From positions 1 to 44,513 of the forward strand of contig JAHBSW010000018.1 in assembly GCA_019638935.1 (NCBI GenBank): 44,513 nt of DNA, written 5' to 3'. Below, piece by piece: positions 17,478-25,440 of this stretch. A program made the position numbers and the translations under genes. A model generated the notes under the pieces. The model did no database searches. It was given only the letters and a program-made list of their open reading frames with translations, and was not told the DNA's origin. The DNA comes from Cryobacterium sp. (GTDB lineage: Bacteria; Actinomycetota; Actinomycetes; Actinomycetales; Microbacteriaceae). Positions within the stretch are counted from its first letter, which is position 1; every line of letters starts with the position of its first letter.

Positions 17478-18124
17478 TGCGTGCACGCATCCTGATGATC
17501 GCGACGCTTGGCACCCTCGTGCTGAGCGGATGCTCGGCCGGCCTCGCACAGGCGATCGGCGACGCCGATGCATGCCGGGCGGCAGCAGCGGTGAGCGCCG
17601 TGCCCGTCGCCGATCCCGCGCGGCTGGTTGACGTGCTCGACACGTTCAGCGCCGAAGCCCCCGAGCCGCTGCACGCGCCGATCGCGGTGCTGAGACTCGT
17701 GCCGCAGGCCGCGCTCGCCGCCGCAGGGCAGGATCAGTCGGCACCTGCTGTCCCCGTCGACCTGTCTGCCGAGCTCGAGGAGTCGGCCACGCACGCAGCC
17801 GCGCTGCGTGAGGTTCGTGCCTGGGTGGCGGAGCGCTGCGACAGCCGCTTCTTCATGGGCAGCCTGCCCGAGGCGGTGACGGATGCCGCGCTCGCCACAC
17901 TCGACGACTTCGAGGTTATCGTCGGTCGCGATCGTGACGCCGTCAGTGTTGCGGTGGCGGGGGCCACGCGCACCGACGTCGCCGTGGCGCTCTGCGAGCA
18001 GGCGGAAGCAGCGCACGGGGCGGGCGTCGATGCGGTCTCCGTGCGGGTCTTCGGCGCATCCAGCAGGATGCTCGCGTCCAACGACAGCGGAGCGTGCGCG
18101 CCGACAGCAACGCCGAACGGTTAG
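17477..18124 (+). CDS. Predicted lipoprotein of unknown function
   Basis: A 215-residue protein with a signal peptide (MRARILMIATLGTLV) and lipobox LSGC, predicting lipid attachment at Cys19 outside the membrane. The mature part is Ala-rich and contains four more Cys residues (DACRA, AERCDSR, ALCEQ, GACAP), possibly two disulfides. I recognise no domain. The ATG at 17477 shares bases with the TGA of the giant surface-protein gene (TGATG), so translation is probably coupled and the two products are likely to act together in the envelope. An earlier in-frame start at 17441 would put extra residues in front of the signal peptide and is less likely. Confidence 0.75.
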   Translation: MRARILMIATLGTLVLSGCSAGLAQAIGDADACRAAAAVSAVPVADPARLVDVLDTFSAEAPEPLHAPIAVLRLVPQAALAAAGQDQSAPAVPVDLSAELEESATHAAALREVRAWVAERCDSRFFMGSLPEAVTDAALATLDDFEVIVGRDRDAVSVAVAGATRTDVAVALCEQAEAAHGAGVDAVSVRVFGASSRMLASNDSGACAPTATPNG

Positions 18125-18216
18125 CCGCGCCACCGCGCGCCACCGCATCCACCACCGCAGCGGTGTTCACGACACAATGGGTGCACTGTAGTTATCGCTG
18201 AAGAGGAAACGGAAGA

Positions 18217-19218
18217 GTGAGCCAAGCGCCCGAACTGAGTCAACTTGCCGAGCTCATCCCCGTGCTCGGCGTCGCCCTGCGCACCAGGGCGCAGACCCCT
18301 GCCGAGCTCGCCCGCATCGTCGGCCAGCCCGAGGACGGCGTGCGGTCCCAGCTCGAGCAGCTCGAGAGCCTCGGGTTCGTCAGCGTCACCAACGATGTCA
18401 TCACCTATCGGCGGCCCGAGGCCGCCGTGGCCGGAATCGCCGAAGGGGTGGCCGACGTGCTCGGACGCACGGTCACCGGTGCACTCGCCGGGCTCCAGGG
18501 AGCCTTCGGCGCGGTGCCGGGGATGCTCGACGCCTGGGCCGAGGGCAACGCCGACGCCGCTCTGCACACCGATGTACTGCACGGCCCCTGGGCAGCGGCG
18601 GACATGTGGCGACTTCAGTTCACGCGACGCGTCCCCGAGGTCTCCGACGTATGCATGCCCGATACGACCGCGCTGTTCTCGTCCCAGGATGAGTACCTCG
18701 CCTCGTTCTGGGCGGCTCGCGCCGGTCAAGACATCAAGGTGCGCTTGCTCATGAGCGTGAGCGATGCGACCCACCCCTTGGCGCGGGAGCGCATTCAGGG
18801 CGAGCTCGACTCGGGTGTGCGAATCAGGATGCACCCCAACCTCCCCAGTTTCTTCTGGATCACCGACAGTGACACCGTCGGCTTCCCGCTCATCTGGGGG
18901 CAGCACTGGCCGACGAGCGTCATGGCGGTGCAGTCCTCCGCGTTCGCGGCCGTGATGAGCTGGATGTACGAGCGGCTGTGGAGCGAGGCGGTTCCGGTCG
19001 ACCGCACCGAGGATCCCTGGAATCCGATGCTGACACTCATGGGAAAGGGCATGACGATGAACGCGGCAGCCTCGGCACTCGGCATCGCGCCCCGCACGGG
19101 ACGGCGTCGGGTCGAGGCGGCGATGGCCCACTACGGGGCCATCAGCCAGTTCTCGCTCGGCGCGGCCTGGGCACAAGCGCAAACGGGAGCTGGTGCTGAG
19201 CCGTCGTCGACATCCTGA
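18217..19218 (+). CDS. TrmB-like transcriptional regulator with two HTH regions
   Basis: A 333-residue protein. The N-terminal winged helix (about 15-70: AELARIVGQPEDGVRSQLEQ ... LGFVSVTNDVITY) resembles TrmB/ArsR-type readers. The middle (about 140-270) resembles the PLD-like effector domain of TrmB proteins (IKVRLLMSVS, SGVRIRMHPNLPSFFWITDS). The C-terminus (about 275-315: LTLMGKGMTMNAAASALGIA followed by RTGRRRVEAAMAHYG) is a LuxR-type helix-turn-helix. GTG at 18217 is preceded by GAGGAAACGGAAGA. It lies 92 bases after the lipoprotein gene on the same strand and may regulate the surface-protein operon, which is an inference from position only. The ligand is unknown. Confidence 0.7.
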   Translation: MSQAPELSQLAELIPVLGVALRTRAQTPAELARIVGQPEDGVRSQLEQLESLGFVSVTNDVITYRRPEAAVAGIAEGVADVLGRTVTGALAGLQGAFGAVPGMLDAWAEGNADAALHTDVLHGPWAAADMWRLQFTRRVPEVSDVCMPDTTALFSSQDEYLASFWAARAGQDIKVRLLMSVSDATHPLARERIQGELDSGVRIRMHPNLPSFFWITDSDTVGFPLIWGQHWPTSVMAVQSSAFAAVMSWMYERLWSEAVPVDRTEDPWNPMLTLMGKGMTMNAAASALGIAPRTGRRRVEAAMAHYGAISQFSLGAAWAQAQTGAGAEPSSTS

Positions 19219-19310
19219 CGGCGGATTCTCAGCCAAGGGTGTCGGCGAGAGCGTGACGACCGTGTACTCTGGAGGGCTGCCGTTTCCGCGCTCCTTCGCC
19301 GAAAGTACCC

Positions 19311-20696
19311 ATGACGCACCACGACCTAGGCACTCCTGTGCCCGAAGACTCGGCTCCTGCCGACATCCTTGACCCTGCTGACGCCACCGCGCAGGGCGCC
19401 GACGCGCGCCCGCACTGGGTGCGCAACGCCATCCTCTTCCTCGGCGGGCAGACCGCCTCGCTGTTCGGATCGATGCTCGTGCAGTACGCCATCATGTGGC
19501 ACCTCACGCTCGAGACGAAGTCGGGGCTCGTGCTGGGGCTCGCCGCCGTCTTCGGCTTCCTGCCGCAGGCGCTCATCTCGATCTTCGCCGGCGTGTGGGC
19601 CGACCGCATGAACCGCAAGGTGCTCATCATCGCGGCGGATGCCTCGATCGCCCTCACGACGCTCGCCCTCGCCCTCTACATGCTCAGCGGTCACGACGAC
19701 CTCTGGCTCATCTACCTCACGCTCGCCATCCGCTCGGTGGGCGCCGGCATCCAGATGCCCGCGGTGGCGGCGATCATCCCGCAGATCGTGCCCATGAACC
19801 AGCTCATGCGCATCAACGGCATCAACGGATCGATCCAGTCGGCGATGGCGCTGCTCGCGCCCGCCGCGGCGATGCTCGTCTACGTCAACTTCTCGATCAT
19901 CGCCATCTTCTTCATCGATGTCGTCACCGCCGCCATCGGCATCGGGCTGCTCCTCCTCATTCCCGTGCCGACGATCCGCAAGGCGAGCGACGTCGCGCTC
20001 AACTACTTCGAAGACCTCGTCGAGGGCGTGCGCTACGTGTGGACCCACTCCTTCGTGCGCTGGCTGCTCATGCTCTTCGGCGTCGTCTTCCTGCTCGCGG
20101 CCGGTCCCTCCTATCTCACACCCCTCATGCTCGTGCGGTCGTTCGGCGAGGAGGCGTGGATGCTCGCGGTGCTCGAGATCTCCTTCAGCGTCGGGATGAT
20201 GCTCGCCGGCATCCTCATCGCCATCTGGGCGGGAACGAAGAACCGTGTCGCCATGATCGTCATCACCGCGATGTCGTTCGCGGTCCTGACCCTCGGCATG
20301 GGGCTCACGACCAACCTCTGGGTGTTCTTCGGGCTCATGTTCCTCTTCGGCCTCGCCGTGCCGTACTTCTCGACCCCCTCGATGACGCTCCTGCAGGAGA
20401 AGGTCGAGCCCGAGCGTCACGGTCGCGTCTTCAGCATCATGGGGATCGTCATGGCGATCGCCATGCCGCTCGGCATGGTCGTGCTCGGTCCGCTGGCCGA
20501 CATCTACACCGTCGAGTCGCTGCTCTTCGTGTGCGGCGGGCTCATGATCATCGCGGTCACCATCGCCATCGCCGTTCCCGCCGGCCGCAGGGCGATGGCC
20601 GCGGCGAATGCGCCGACCGTGCCTGAGACTGCGGCCGATCCCGCGCCCGAGAGCGCGGCCGAGCCTGCCGCCCAGGACTCGCCTCACGTAGGTTAG
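19311..20696 (+). CDS. MFS transporter (MefA/EntS-like exporter)
   Basis: A 461-residue, 12-helix major facilitator protein of the drug/siderophore exporter type. After a 35-residue hydrophilic N-terminus it begins WVRNAILFLGGQTASLFGSM. The motif A-like loop is AGVWADRMNRKVLII (about 95-110), and QMPAVAAIIPQIVP follows in helices 4-5. The C-terminal tail is acidic and Ala/Pro-rich. Proton-driven export of a small molecule is the family role; the substrate cannot be read from the sequence. It is followed after 27 bases by an LLM-class oxidoreductase gene on the same strand, possibly one transcript. Confidence 0.88.
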   Translation: MTHHDLGTPVPEDSAPADILDPADATAQGADARPHWVRNAILFLGGQTASLFGSMLVQYAIMWHLTLETKSGLVLGLAAVFGFLPQALISIFAGVWADRMNRKVLIIAADASIALTTLALALYMLSGHDDLWLIYLTLAIRSVGAGIQMPAVAAIIPQIVPMNQLMRINGINGSIQSAMALLAPAAAMLVYVNFSIIAIFFIDVVTAAIGIGLLLLIPVPTIRKASDVALNYFEDLVEGVRYVWTHSFVRWLLMLFGVVFLLAAGPSYLTPLMLVRSFGEEAWMLAVLEISFSVGMMLAGILIAIWAGTKNRVAMIVITAMSFAVLTLGMGLTTNLWVFFGLMFLFGLAVPYFSTPSMTLLQEKVEPERHGRVFSIMGIVMAIAMPLGMVVLGPLADIYTVESLLFVCGGLMIIAVTIAIAVPAGRRAMAAANAPTVPETAADPAPESAAEPAAQDSPHVG

Positions 20697-20723
20697 GAGA
20701 AAACCTGCGGAAGGCGGCATCCG

Positions 20724-21614
20724 GTGGACTACGGACACGTGCTCGAGTTCGGCACCTTCATCACACCGCTGAACGACCCGCCCCGGCACGCGGTCGACCT
20801 CGCGGTGCTCGCGGAGCGACTCGGCTTCGACCTCGTCACCCTGCAGGACCACCCGTATCAGCCGCGGTTCCACGACACGCTGACCCTGCTCACCTGGATC
20901 GCGGCGCGCACCGAGCGGGTTCGGCTCATGGCGAACGTGCACAACCTGCCGCTGCGCCCGCCCGCGGTGCTCGCGCGCGCTGCGGCGAGCCTTGACCTGC
21001 TGAGCGGCGGGAGGTTCGATCTCGGCCTCGGCGCGGGTGGGTTCTGGGACGCCATCGAGGCCATGGGCGGCCGGCGCCTGACACCCGGTCAGGCCGTCGA
21101 CGCGCTCGGCGAGGCGATCGATATCGTGCGCGGGCTGTGGCATGCCGACAGCCCTGAGGCGTTCCGCGTCGACGGAGAGTTCTACAGCGTCGACGGCGCC
21201 AAGCGCGGCCCCGCGCCCGCCCACGACATCCCCATCGTGCTCGGCGCCTACAAGCCGCGCATGCTGCGACTGCTCGGCGCGAAGGCCGACGGCTGGCTCC
21301 CCTCCTTCGGTTACCTGCAGCCGGGCGATATTCCGAAGGCCAACGCGGTGATCGACGCGGCGGCGACGGATGCCGGGCGCACCCCCGCAGACATCCGTCG
21401 CCTCCTCAACATCGGCGGCCGGTTCTCTGCGCGCAGCGGCGGCCCCTTCGACGGGCCGGCGAGCGACTGGGCTGAGCAGATCGCCCGTCTGGCGCTCGAG
21501 GATGGCTTCGGCACGTTCATCCTCGCCTCCGACGACGCGGAGACCATGCGCGAGTTCGCCGAGAGCGTCGTGCCCGCGGTTTGCGAAGCGGTCTCCGCGG
21601 CCCGTCGCGCATAA
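20724..21614 (+). CDS. LLM-class flavin-dependent oxidoreductase
   Basis: A 296-residue luciferase-like (LLM) TIM-barrel enzyme using FMN or F420. Visible hallmarks are HAVDLAVLAERLGFDLVTLQ near the N-terminus, RLMANVHNLPLRPPAVLARA (strand 4 region), LDLLSGGRFDLGLGAGGF and the ending DGFGTFILASDD. The length is on the short side of the family but complete. GTG at 20724 gives a sensible N-terminus (MDYGHVLEFGTFI). Cofactor and substrate are not determinable from the sequence. Confidence 0.87.
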   Translation: MDYGHVLEFGTFITPLNDPPRHAVDLAVLAERLGFDLVTLQDHPYQPRFHDTLTLLTWIAARTERVRLMANVHNLPLRPPAVLARAAASLDLLSGGRFDLGLGAGGFWDAIEAMGGRRLTPGQAVDALGEAIDIVRGLWHADSPEAFRVDGEFYSVDGAKRGPAPAHDIPIVLGAYKPRMLRLLGAKADGWLPSFGYLQPGDIPKANAVIDAAATDAGRTPADIRRLLNIGGRFSARSGGPFDGPASDWAEQIARLALEDGFGTFILASDDAETMREFAESVVPAVCEAVSAARRA

Positions 21615-21621
21615 TCGAAGG

Positions 21622-22029
21622 GTGACCGCCGACGAGAGCCCAGCCGAGGGGAGCCCCGCCGAGGGTGCCGAGACGCCCGACGACGCTCTCGCGAACCTGG
21701 GTCGGGAGATCGAGCTGCTGGCGGCATCCGCGAGCCTTGCCCGCCGCGACGGTGCCGCCCGGAGCAGCGCCGACGAGCTCTTCGACCGCGCGGCGGTGCT
21801 GCGCGACAACGCGATGGGCATAATCTACGACGGCGACGGCTCGACCGAGCAGGAGCGCATCGGGCGGCTCATCGCGCTCGTGCCGGCCCTGCTCACCGTC
21901 GTGGACGAAGCCCGCGACACCATCGAGCGGCTGCGCGAGGCCGCGGCAGAGAAGGATCCGCCCAAGCTCGTGAGCCCCTACGACGCGGCGGGAAAGGGCG
22001 AGCCCAGTCGTCCCTCCTGGAACTCCTGA
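21622..22029 (+). CDS. Small acidic protein of unknown function
   Basis: A 135-residue protein starting GTG at 21622, eight bases after the LLM oxidoreductase stop, so co-transcribed. An acidic Pro/Ala/Glu-rich N-terminus is followed by helical segments (LANLGREIELLAASASLARR and RIGRLIALVPALLTVVDEAR, then DTIERLREAAAEKD) with heptad character, then a short basic/polar tail. I see no transmembrane segment and recognise no family. Confidence 0.65.
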   Translation: MTADESPAEGSPAEGAETPDDALANLGREIELLAASASLARRDGAARSSADELFDRAAVLRDNAMGIIYDGDGSTEQERIGRLIALVPALLTVVDEARDTIERLREAAAEKDPPKLVSPYDAAGKGEPSRPSWNS

Positions 22030-22056
22030 GCTCGTACCTGAGTTCCGCGCGGGGCT

Positions 22057-22935
22057 CTACTCGGTCTTCGGAGCGCTCGACCCGCGGCTCGCGCGCTTCA
22101 CGATCAGAACGACCCCGAGCACGATGAGCCCGATGAGCACCAGCCACGGAGCGAGCACGCCCAGTGCGACGAGCATGCCGGCCCAGAATGCGACGAAGGC
22201 GTCCCAGCCTGTCTGCAGGCCGGTCCAGAAGTTGTCGGGCTCGTCGATCGGCGCGTCGCGCTCGGCGACGAGGTAGACGGCGATCGTGCTCATCGCGACC
22301 TGGTCGTCGAGGTAGCGCTTCTGCGCCTTGAGACCCTCGAGCTCGGCCTGACGCTGCGAGAGCTCCCGCTCGATCGTGATGAGGGTGTCGGTGTCGTCGG
22401 CGCGCTCGAGCAGCGCGAGCAGGCGGTCGACGGATGTCTCCAGCGCCGTGATCCGTGCGCTGATGTCCTGCGACTGCTGCGTGACGTCCGTGGACGAGAT
22501 CGTCGTATCGCGCGCCTCGCCGAGCTCCTTGAGGCTCGTCAGCACGGCGTCAAGACGGTTCGAGGGGATGCGCAGCGTGAGGTCGGCGCGGCCCGGGTTG
22601 CCCGGCGTGCCGACGTACTCGTTGCGGGACTCGACGTGACCGCCCGCGGCCGCGACGATGCGGGTCACCTCATCGGCGGTCCCGACCGGGTCGGCGACCG
22701 TGACACTCAGGGAGCCGTGGGTGATGACCTGCTGGCCGCCCGGTCTCGCGACGTCGCCGTCAGCACCGTAGGCGGTCTCGCCTATTGCCTCCCGGTATGC
22801 GTCACCCCCGCCCGGCATCGTGGCGGGTGCCGGTGCGCCCATGTCAACGGTCGGCATGTTGTAGCCCGCTGAAGAGCATCCGACAAGGCCGAACGCGGTC
22901 GCGGCCACCAGTGTGGAGATCAGAATTCGCCTCAT
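22057..22935 (-). CDS. DUF4349-domain lipoprotein
   Basis: A 292-residue envelope protein. The signal peptide ends in lipobox LVGC (Cys20). Residues 65-260 form a DUF4349 domain: a beta-rich part (GSLSVTVADPVGTADEVTRI, GGHVESRNEY, DLTLRIPSNRLDAVLTSLKE) and then a long coiled-coil region (about 155-215, ISARITALETSVDRLLALLE and ERELSQRQAELEGLKAQKRY). A C-terminal transmembrane helix (about 248-280) and a short basic tail follow. The family is common in bacteria but its function is unknown. The combination of lipid anchor and C-terminal helix implies both ends sit at the membrane. It is convergent with the small acidic protein gene. Confidence 0.88.
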   Translation of the reverse strand: MRRILISTLVAATAFGLVGCSSAGYNMPTVDMGAPAPATMPGGGDAYREAIGETAYGADGDVARPGGQQVITHGSLSVTVADPVGTADEVTRIVAAAGGHVESRNEYVGTPGNPGRADLTLRIPSNRLDAVLTSLKELGEARDTTISSTDVTQQSQDISARITALETSVDRLLALLERADDTDTLITIERELSQRQAELEGLKAQKRYLDDQVAMSTIAVYLVAERDAPIDEPDNFWTGLQTGWDAFVAFWAGMLVALGVLAPWLVLIGLIVLGVVLIVKRASRGSSAPKTE

Positions 22936-23079
22936 GCGAGAAACGGTACTGGCAAGGGCGCCTCGAGCACACCCAACGTTTCGCAGAAGTTACTCGTCTG
23001 GCGCGCAAACGTTACCTCGTGGCATCCGCCGGTCTCTGCCCCCGGCCGCGCCTGCGCTCGCGTGGCCCATAATTGACGC

Positions 23080-23865
23080 ATGCGGCTCTTCGACCGGTGG
23101 CGACGTCGCAAGGCACCCCTCCTCACGGTAACCGGCGATGTCGGTTCCGGCCCTGTCGTGGTGCTCATCCACGGGATCGCCTCGTCGTCGGTGACCTTCG
23201 AGAACCTCGTGCCCCTGATCTCCGAGACGCACCGCGTCGTGTCGATCGACCTGCTCGGCTTCGGCCAGTCTCCGGCTCCGGATGCCGCGACCTTCACCAT
23301 CGAGGAGCACGTCGACTCCCTTGCCCGCACTCTCGACTCGCTGAAGCTCGAGCAGGAGTTCGTGCTCGTCGGCCACTCCATGGGGAGCCTCATCGCGACG
23401 CGGTACGCGGCTGCCGAGTCCCGCAGGCTCAGCAAGCTCGTGCTCGTGAGCCCGCCCGTCTATGTCACGCCCTCCGCGGTCGCCGACCCCCTCGATCGCA
23501 CGGCCCTCGGGCTCTACCTCAGGGCATACGAGTTCCTGCGGCTCAACAAGGACTTCACGATCGCCGCTGCCGCCGGGCTGGCGCGCCTGGCGCCGATCAA
23601 GGGGGTTCTCGACGTGTCCGAGGCGAACTGGCGCGCGTTCGTCGAGTCGCTCAAGAACCTCATCGAGACGCAGACGACCATCAGCGACCTCGCGGCGGTG
23701 ACGGTTCCCGTGGAGGTCGTCTACGGGGCGCTCGACCCCTTCCTGGCGCCGGCGGGGCTGCGCATCGTCGAGCAGCTGCGCGGCGTGACCGTGCACCGTG
23801 TCGAGGCCGTCGATCATGTGGTGCGCAAGCGTCTCGCGCGTGTCGTCGCCGCTGCGATCGGGTGA
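23080..23865 (+). CDS. Alpha/beta hydrolase
   Basis: A 261-residue alpha/beta-fold hydrolase. The oxyanion motif LIHGIASS lies near residue 29. The nucleophile elbow GHSMGS places Ser100, and the acid and base are most likely Asp219 (YGALDP) and His246 (VEAVDHVVRK). The N-terminus MRLFDRWRRRK is basic and not a signal peptide, so it is cytoplasmic. Substrate unknown; related enzymes act on esters, lactones or C-C bonds. It is divergent from the DUF4349 gene with 144 bases between, in which no clear promoter motif was recognised. Confidence 0.88.
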   Translation: MRLFDRWRRRKAPLLTVTGDVGSGPVVVLIHGIASSSVTFENLVPLISETHRVVSIDLLGFGQSPAPDAATFTIEEHVDSLARTLDSLKLEQEFVLVGHSMGSLIATRYAAAESRRLSKLVLVSPPVYVTPSAVADPLDRTALGLYLRAYEFLRLNKDFTIAAAAGLARLAPIKGVLDVSEANWRAFVESLKNLIETQTTISDLAAVTVPVEVVYGALDPFLAPAGLRIVEQLRGVTVHRVEAVDHVVRKRLARVVAAAIG

Positions 23866-23973
23866 CGCGGCTTTCGCAGTGGAATGTCGATCGCGTAGCC
23901 GAGCTCGATTCTCCCGCATCGACACAGGGCTCCTCACGGGAGCGGCGAGGGCGGACTTGCGCGACGGCAAAAC

Positions 23974-24009
23974 GCGATATATCTTGAATGAGGCATCGAG
24001 CTATATCGT
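23974..24009. promoter_or_regulatory. Possible operator upstream of MFS exporter gene
   Basis: A perfect 7-bp inverted repeat, CGATATA / TATATCG, separated by 20 bases. The left half is itself part of the palindrome GATATATC. These AT-rich words stand out in a GC-rich background and end 21 bases before the MFS start codon. GATATATC-type sites are typical of PadR-like repressors, but no regulator gene is adjacent, so the factor is not identified. Confidence 0.35.
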
Positions 24010-24030
24010 GACTGACCGATCGGGGAGACC

Positions 24031-25347
24031 ATGACCGCGAAGACCAGAGTGCCGCTCGGAGCGGCGTTCGCCAACGTCTTCACCGCGAACATCGCGAGCA
24101 GCCTCGGCGACGGCATCGCCCGCACGGCCATCCCCCTGCTCGCGGTCCGGATCACGGATGACGCACTCTTCATCTCGGGAATCGCCGCCCTCGCCATGCT
24201 CCCCTGGCTGCTCTTCGCCATCCCCGCCGGCATCCTCATCGACCGCATCGACCGCCGCGTCGCCCTCGCCACCGCCAACACCGTGCGAACCGGCCTCGCG
24301 ATCACCCTCTTCGTCGTCACCGCGACCGGCAACCTCACCATCTGGTGGCTCTACGCCATCATCTTCATCTACGGCATCTTCGAGACCGTGTACGACGGGG
24401 CGATCCGCGCGGTCGTACCCAGCCTCCTGCCCAAGGCCCAGCTGCCCCGCGCCAACTCGCTCATCGAGGCGGGGGAGCAGGTCATCCAGAGCTTCGTATC
24501 CGGGCCGGCGACCTCGCTGCTCTTCGCCGTGTCGGCGCTCATCCCACTCGGGACGAACGCCGCCGTGTACGCGATCGCGGTCGTGCTCGCCCTGTTCCTG
24601 CCCGCGGTCGCATCCGGTCGTCAGTATGCGGCGGCGCACGCACGCACGGGAGGGGCCGCGGAAGGGCCCTGGTACAAGCAGTTCGTCGACGGCTGGAACT
24701 TCATCATGACGAGCAGGCTGCTCAAGACGCTGTGGTTGCTGAGCACCCTCACGGGCATGGCGATCTCCTTCGCGACCGCGAGCTTCGTGCTCTACCTCAT
24801 CGGTCAGCTCGGGCTGCCGGAGGAGCTCTTCGGAATCTTCATGCTCACGGGCGCGGTCGGTGCGATCGCCGCCTCGGTCGTCACCCAGCAGCTCAAGGTG
24901 CGGTTCGGCACCGGGCCGACGGTTGCCGCGGTGAACGTGCTCGCCGGACTCGGCGTGGTCATGGTCGGCCTCATCCACAACCTCTGGGCGATCGCGATCG
25001 GCTGGTTCGTCGTGAGCGGGTCGATTACGGTGTGGAACATCCTCATCATGTCGCTGCGGCAGAGCATCATCCCCGGCCGCCTGCTCGGTCGCGTTCACGG
25101 CACCTGGCGCACCCTGCTGTGGGGGAGCATGCCCCTCGGCTCGCTGCTCGGCGGCCTCGTCGGACGCATCGACCTCACGCTGCCGTTCGTCATCGGCGGC
25201 GGTGCCTCAGTGCTCATCGGACTCGTCTGGTATCGCTTCCTCATGCGGCTGCCCAACCCCGAGGACGTCGACAACGGCGATGAGGCGGCGCTCGCCGCAC
25301 CGTCCGAGGCGGCACCCGCGCCGCCGACGCCGATCCCGCCCACATAA
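24031..25347 (+). CDS. MFS transporter
   Basis: A 438-residue, 12-helix MFS exporter. The N-terminal domain starts AFANVFTANIASSLGDGIAR, with the cytoplasmic loop AGILIDRIDRRVALATANTV (motif A position, about 65-85) and VVPSLLPKAQLPRANSLIEA in the helix 4-5 region. The C-terminal half is complete and ends in a Pro/Ala-rich tail. It belongs to the same broad macrolide-efflux-like group as the protein at 19311 but is not a close duplicate. The start ATG follows GGGGAGACC. An AT-rich inverted repeat lies just upstream and a hairpin just downstream, so it is probably monocistronic. Confidence 0.88.
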   Translation: MTAKTRVPLGAAFANVFTANIASSLGDGIARTAIPLLAVRITDDALFISGIAALAMLPWLLFAIPAGILIDRIDRRVALATANTVRTGLAITLFVVTATGNLTIWWLYAIIFIYGIFETVYDGAIRAVVPSLLPKAQLPRANSLIEAGEQVIQSFVSGPATSLLFAVSALIPLGTNAAVYAIAVVLALFLPAVASGRQYAAAHARTGGAAEGPWYKQFVDGWNFIMTSRLLKTLWLLSTLTGMAISFATASFVLYLIGQLGLPEELFGIFMLTGAVGAIAASVVTQQLKVRFGTGPTVAAVNVLAGLGVVMVGLIHNLWAIAIGWFVVSGSITVWNILIMSLRQSIIPGRLLGRVHGTWRTLLWGSMPLGSLLGGLVGRIDLTLPFVIGGGASVLIGLVWYRFLMRLPNPEDVDNGDEAALAAPSEAAPAPPTPIPPT

Positions 25348-25372
25348 CCCCGCACCTCAACCCGGCCATCCC

Positions 25373-25424
25373 ACGGTTTGTGGCAACTTCAACCGAACGT
25401 TCGGGCGAACTTGCCACAAACCGT
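25373..25424. terminator. Imperfect 52-bp palindrome, copy 1 (likely bidirectional terminator)
   Basis: Inverted repeat centred at 25398/25399 with 26-base arms and three mismatched pairs. The outer arm is GTTTGTGGCAACTTCAACCG. It lies between the convergent MFS gene and AbiEi-like gene. The same sequence recurs as a perfect, longer palindrome at 26527-26590 on the other side of the AbiEi-like gene. Confidence 0.65.
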
Positions 25425-25440
25425 TGAAGGGTTCGGCCGA

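Noticed and set aside
12750-17573. Very long open frames on the minus strand inside the giant surface-protein gene
   Set aside because: They are antisense mirrors caused by high GC at third positions. Their translations are rich in Arg, Gly, His and Asp with no domain pattern, whereas the plus-strand frame has clear repeats.
19326-21821. An 831-codon minus-strand frame across the MFS and LLM genes
   Set aside because: The composition is Glu/His/Arg/Asp-rich and without domains. Both plus-strand genes have clear family motifs.
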